Shown here one piece after another: positions 61,701 to 64,000 of a stretch of 64,000 bases of DNA (the first letter of the stretch is position 1; each line of letters starts with the position of its first letter). The notes beneath the pieces were generated by a model. The model did no database searches. It was not told the DNA's origin and saw only the letters and a program-made list of their open reading frames with translations. Origin of the DNA: JAWLEP01 sp964553045 (GTDB taxonomy: Bacteria; Fermentibacterota; Fermentibacteria; Fermentibacterales; JCC-6); assembly GCA_964553045.1 (NCBI GenBank), contig CAZKJG010000016.1:1-64000 (forward strand). The letters run 5' to 3'. Made by a program: the position numbers and the translations under genes.

Positions 61701-62230
61701 TGGATGACCCTGATACGCTCTACGACCTCCTCCACAGCAGGGGCATTCAGCGGGTGGGACAGCTGCGATCCCTGGCCAGGCTGGCAGGAGCCGGTGATGG
61801 CCTTTTCCCCTCGGCTGAAGCGCGGGACAGGGCGCTTGCCCTGGCGGAGGCCCTGGACGCGTACAGGCTGGCCTGCATGGAGGGCAGGGGCAGGAGGGTG
61901 GACAGGTCTGTACTGGAGGACGCCGACGGGGTCACCTCAACCATGCTCGACAGGGTCGCGAAGAAGGCCCGGGAATGCGGCGGGGATGCCCGCAGGCTGC
62001 TCGATGCCCTGGAGAACGGGGAGGTCCCCGGCTTCAGAGCGGACAAGCGCCGCCAGCTTCAGAGCTACCTCGGGAGTGGGGGATACCTTCCGGCCACCGA
62101 GCCGCTTCGGCCCGACGAGATAAGGGTGCGGGTGCTCCGGTCGGTCCGTAAGCGTATAGAAGACGGCACTCTCGATCCGGATGACGTGTACGCCCTGCTG
62201 AAACGCGCGGCGGCTTCCTCGGGAAGTTGA
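58766..62230 (+). CDS. SbcC/Rad50-like (YhaN-type) AAA ATPase with coiled coil and membrane hairpin
   Basis: A 1154-residue ATPase. Walker A is in LYGPNEIGKTTVADAIG near residue 40. Long coiled coils (residues 190-780) are interrupted near residues 395-450 by two hydrophobic helices (LAGAALAVVAGMGGIAL, AAVVGAAALAAGLILVSGF), a feature of YhaN-like proteins. The ABC signature ELSSGTRVQLLMAVRLAF and Walker B RLPVVFDEALAN come near residue 850. A C-terminal extension of about 225 residues follows (GIQRVGQLRSLARLAG, GVTSTMLDRVAKKARECGGD, GFRADKRRQLQSYL). GTG start at 58766 behind GGGGGGGAG. It likely acts with the phosphoesterase in DNA repair. Confidence 0.85.
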   Translation: MGRESPTLLQLRIIRMPGFPRAQSFALDELVPGINVLYGPNEIGKTTVADAIGMLLHGRPGGGREELEALVGIGEDCRDVVYINGGFDPEPPHRLPADHTRYRLSLHELLQAGDPNRSFAELVLRESAGGCDVRGAGEALGFREAPPSTNIGEYTRYRTCRNRLKEARSSAEDPRRLEDELQGLQSEKREVQRESETADALEVALEYAGHSSGLNSLRSELDALPDPLESMTGDEADRLKALRKECKALERELEEAEGTLADAQREMERTGLSGAVPRKLLKELGGKVEAMKQISRDIDSLQRRLGGLEGKLRETEKTLGDTVDPAALGRVDVALVDRAGKVARRLAGLHASEEELRAVTRIQSGDSPEVDADELRDAGRALRRWLASPEPRRSGRRTLDLAGAALAVVAGMGGIALTIFGKTGWPAAVVGAAALAAGLILVSGFLTGRPETDNRPVYRGEFERAGVEPPRSWSRDGVSDRLDELENSLAGARLAERCRSSRERIEREIAKLRDGLEDEAGRLSEQVGAPITGNGEGFLSLVANLNRWQEVRADKIGVEGELEEARKQYLELAHEVSEALVPYGFDSSEDLQALNAAVGDLSERADTYRRGMDRRENAEKDRARAEDRMKAKEGEMADLFERLGLKDGDEAGLRRLCGQVEKYNSLREEASKASTLAEASLRRLKDMPGCEPKMADLDEATLELRLGELDGCGSRLKELNEEIPTLQERIRQAKQSHEIEDALGSLDGARHDLALRLEEHAGKMAGWAVAETLMEATRDSSRPKVFHRAAELLADFTRGRCELRFDEGGSPEFRARDTVHRTTKGLDELSSGTRVQLLMAVRLAFVEREERGARLPVVFDEALANSDRARAEATIGAMIDTARSGRQVFYLTAQEDEVSKWKAALEGCDDPPEHRFIDLARVRKLQDARRAPALQPVPVDALAVPPPEGRGHAAYGSLLEVPPFDPSAETGAAHIWYVVDDPDTLYDLLHSRGIQRVGQLRSLARLAGAGDGLFPSAEARDRALALAEALDAYRLACMEGRGRRVDRSVLEDADGVTSTMLDRVAKKARECGGDARRLLDALENGEVPGFRADKRRQLQSYLGSGGYLPATEPLRPDEIRVRVLRSVRKRIEDGTLDPDDVYALLKRAAASSGS

Positions 62231-62279
62231 ATAGTCGGCGAAACAGACATCTTCCGGCAGAACTGGAGGCTTTGGAAGC

Positions 62280-62630
62280 ATGGCATCATCGGCCAAGGGA
62301 AACAGAGCGATAGGCATCGTCATCCGGCTACCCGTCAATATCACCAAGAAGGAAGAATGGGTGATAGCCACCTGTCCGGCTCTGGATGTCAATACTCAGG
62401 GCAGGAGCTGCGCTGAGGCCAGAAAGAACATGGAGGAGGCTCTCTCGCTATTTCTTGAGTCCTGCCTTGAGAGGGGTGTTCTCAACGAGGTGCTCAGAGG
62501 TGCCGGATTCACAAAAGTAGAGAGTCCTGTCCAGAACGGACCCCAGCAAGACAGCGGGTCTTTCGTGGAGGTTCCCCTGTCGCTGCTGAGAGGTAAGAAG
62601 GCCGACCGCTCGGCAAAATGCCCCGTCTGA
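62280..62630 (+). CDS. HicB-like antitoxin
   Basis: A 116-residue protein with the HicB partial RNase-H-like fold: IRLPVNITKKEEWVIATCPA, LDVNTQGRSCAEARKNMEEA, LSLFLESCLERG. It overlaps the HicA gene by 13 bases, the antitoxin-first order. It presumably binds and inhibits the toxin and represses the pair. GGAGG lies upstream of the ATG at 62280. Confidence 0.8.
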   Translation: MASSAKGNRAIGIVIRLPVNITKKEEWVIATCPALDVNTQGRSCAEARKNMEEALSLFLESCLERGVLNEVLRGAGFTKVESPVQNGPQQDSGSFVEVPLSLLRGKKADRSAKCPV

Positions 62631-62881
62631 CCCCGATACACTGGAAGACCCTGGAATGTGTATTTACAAAATTCGGGTTCTGCTACAAACGCCATAGGGA
62701 CAGTCACAGAATATACGAGAAGCTCGGCAGCCCCAGACCGATCGTTAATCCCACATACGAGCAGATTCAGGTGGAGATTATCAGGGGTCCCATGGGAACT
62801 GCAGGGATGTCCCGCAAAAAGTACTTCGAGCTGCTTGAGATCTGCTGGGATACACAGCTGCCGCCTGTTCGCAGGGTTTGA
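62618..62881 (+). CDS. HicA-like mRNA interferase toxin
   Basis: An 87-residue protein with the HicA double-stranded-RNA-binding-like plan: MPRLTPIHWKTLECVFTKFG, FCYKRHRDSHRIYEKLGSPR (catalytic His region SHRIYEK), VNPTYEQIQVEIIRGPMGTA, GMSRKKYFELL. It is less typical than most HicA proteins because Thr-Tyr-Glu replaces the usual PxH segment. The DNA here is less GC-rich than neighbouring genes, which suits a transferred toxin-antitoxin unit. Confidence 0.78.
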   Translation: MPRLTPIHWKTLECVFTKFGFCYKRHRDSHRIYEKLGSPRPIVNPTYEQIQVEIIRGPMGTAGMSRKKYFELLEICWDTQLPPVRRV

Positions 62882-62935
62882 TTTGACAGGCGTCAAGGAC
62901 CGGGTAGTCCAATGCGCCCGGGGAAGTGTCCATGC

Positions 62936-63901
62936 CTACTGGCCGTTTCGGTGCCGCTGCACGTTCAGAGCCTTCCATCGCAGAAGCGGATGATCCTGAA
63001 TGCGCGCAGCCAATTCTGCATCTTCGGTCAGCAGGCCGGGGACGATCTCACCATGGTCCAGCAGGCGATCCAGGAACTCGGCTTCGTCAGGTGTGAATTG
63101 TGCCTGAGCAGCCATGCGCTCGCGGCAGGTCTCGACCATCTGCTTCGCCCACCCAGGCTGAAGAGATTCTCGGACGGTTATGCTCAAAACCGGCAGAAGT
63201 TGGTTCTCCAATTCGTGAGGATCGCATTCTACGTCGTCCACCGAGATGGTCCGCCAGTCGCGGCGGTTCATGGCTCCGTAGAGGATGAAGGCAAGCCGCA
63301 AGCGGCCAGGATCGAGTTTCGCGGCGGTCAACAGCCGGTGTGCATCGTACACGTCCCTGCTGGCCCGGCGTGCAAACAGCGCCGCCAGCTTGCCAGCCGC
63401 CAGTTCGTGCATATCGAGAACGGGGATACCGCTAGCGGAGTACGTGCCCACATCCGCTGAGTCCATCGATGTCATGGGCCATAGCAGGACGCGGAACATG
63501 AAATTCAGATCGACTTCCAGGTTTCCGCCACCGCCAAGGGCGCTGTCGTAACGCAAGCGCCATTTGCCGCCCGCATGGTCACTGGGTATGCGCGTCACGG
63601 ACAGTTCCTCCCGCTGGCAGACGACCTGCACGGTGCTCTCGACCTTCTCTCGGTCAGCCAGCATCTCCTCTCGGTCAGCCGCGCCAACGTAGTTCAGGTC
63701 GATATCAACCGACAGGCGCGGCAGGTCGAAGCAGAACAGGTTGAGCGCGGTGCCGCCTTTCAGTGCGAAGCGAGCACCAAGCGCCGGATGTCGCTGGAAC
63801 ACAGTCAGGAGATTGAGCAGGTGGATGACCTTCTCCAGCACCTCCGGTCGGAAGCCAGTCGCCTCGGATTCGGCCATAAGACGTTCTCGTGATATTCTCA
63901 A
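62936..63901 (-). CDS. AbiEii/AbiGii-type nucleotidyltransferase toxin
   Basis: A 321-residue nucleotidyltransferase. The substrate loop GGTALNLFCFD and the two catalytic aspartates in LSVDIDLNYVG match the AbiEii family. A third acidic residue lies in LEVDLNF, and MHELAAGKLAALFARRASRD, then VYDAHRLL, is the conserved helical part. It blocks growth by modifying nucleic acid or tRNA unless neutralised by AbiEi. The TTG start at 63901 overlaps the upstream antitoxin stop (TTGA). It converges with HicA. Confidence 0.88.
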   Translation of the reverse strand: MRISRERLMAESEATGFRPEVLEKVIHLLNLLTVFQRHPALGARFALKGGTALNLFCFDLPRLSVDIDLNYVGAADREEMLADREKVESTVQVVCQREELSVTRIPSDHAGGKWRLRYDSALGGGGNLEVDLNFMFRVLLWPMTSMDSADVGTYSASGIPVLDMHELAAGKLAALFARRASRDVYDAHRLLTAAKLDPGRLRLAFILYGAMNRRDWRTISVDDVECDPHELENQLLPVLSITVRESLQPGWAKQMVETCRERMAAQAQFTPDEAEFLDRLLDHGEIVPGLLTEDAELAARIQDHPLLRWKALNVQRHRNGQ

Positions 63902-64000
63902 ATCTCACGCTCCCACGCCCGCGTCAGCACCTTTTCGGGGACAATCAGGTTCCAGTTCGTAACCAACTGTCCTGGATTCCCTCGATCCATGTAGTGGGGT
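63898..64000 (-). CDS. AbiEi-like antitoxin, C-terminal fragment (5' end beyond window)
   Basis: The minus-strand frame running in from the window edge ends with VTNWNLIVPEKVLTRAWERE, Ile, stop. It overlaps the toxin start by four bases. In AbiE systems the AbiEi regulator precedes AbiEii in this way. Only the last 33 or so residues are visible. Confidence 0.65.
   Translation of the reverse strand, partial: PHYMDRGNPGQLVTNWNLIVPEKVLTRAWEREI

Overview
The window opens inside the 3' part of a 23S rRNA gene followed by 5S rRNA and a strong terminator. It then carries about 55 protein genes on both strands, ending inside a toxin-antitoxin pair. The DNA is GC-rich. Many secreted proteins end in a C-terminal FlgD/type-A-like sorting domain (NPF...G...YD.SGR...WNG...G.Y..R) and carry beta-propeller, BNR/YCF48, FG-GAP, M28, endonuclease I or S9 modules. 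There is a class III (anaerobic) ribonucleotide reductase, a tungsten-type aldehyde oxidoreductase system, ferredoxin-rich proteins and TrmFO. This points to an uncultivated anaerobic fermenter of the FCB-like bacterial lineages (Fermentibacteria/Eisenbacteria/WOR-3 style). That placement is inference; the partial 23S rRNA could test it.

Layout. 1-0.7 kb: rRNA operon end. 0.9-7.8 kb: OFA-type MFS transporter, a roadblock protein and secreted surface proteins, one of them broken. 8-11.9 kb: ferredoxin-type regulator/oxidoreductase, an internally shortened SLC13 transporter and a sulfotransferase. 11.9-23.3 kb (minus strand): two glycosyltransferases, secreted nuclease, S9 peptidase, an alkaline phosphatase whose domains are in circularly permuted order, a glutaredoxin/ferredoxin-thioredoxin-reductase pair, EFR1-type flavodoxin-ferredoxin, CDF transporter and hydroxyacid dehydrogenase. 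23.5-30.2 kb: YaiI, MscS, nucleotidyl cyclase domain, trmFO, TSUP, small membrane proteins and a PUR/SANT-like protein. 30.6-38 kb: secreted M28 peptidase, a YtrA-type GntR-ABC operon with a recognisable operator, a sodium symporter and a DUF4097/DUF2089 pair behind a good sigma-70 promoter. 38-44.3 kb (minus): an esterase and a four-gene operon in which an aldehyde:ferredoxin oxidoreductase is split in two, with NuoE- and NuoF-like genes between the halves and the C-terminal half fused to a NuoG-like Fe-S module. 44.5-48.9 kb: a secreted protein with an in-frame TGA, then nrdD with its glycyl-radical domain as a separate small gene, nrdG, and paired NrdR boxes. 49-57.4 kb: EamA transporter, HPP protein, M16 peptidase, P5C dehydrogenase and small secreted or zinc-ribbon proteins. 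57.5-64 kb: an SbcD/SbcC-like (YhaO/YhaN-like) pair, HicBA and an AbiE toxin-antitoxin pair.

The best candidates for something new are the split AOR-NuoEF complex at 39.2-44.3 kb and the permuted alkaline phosphatase at 17.9-19.5 kb. Next come the split glycyl-radical subunit of NrdD and the in-frame stop codons in two secreted proteins. The AOR, NuoE/F and Fe-S modules probably form one soluble complex coupling aldehyde oxidation to NAD(H) and ferredoxin.
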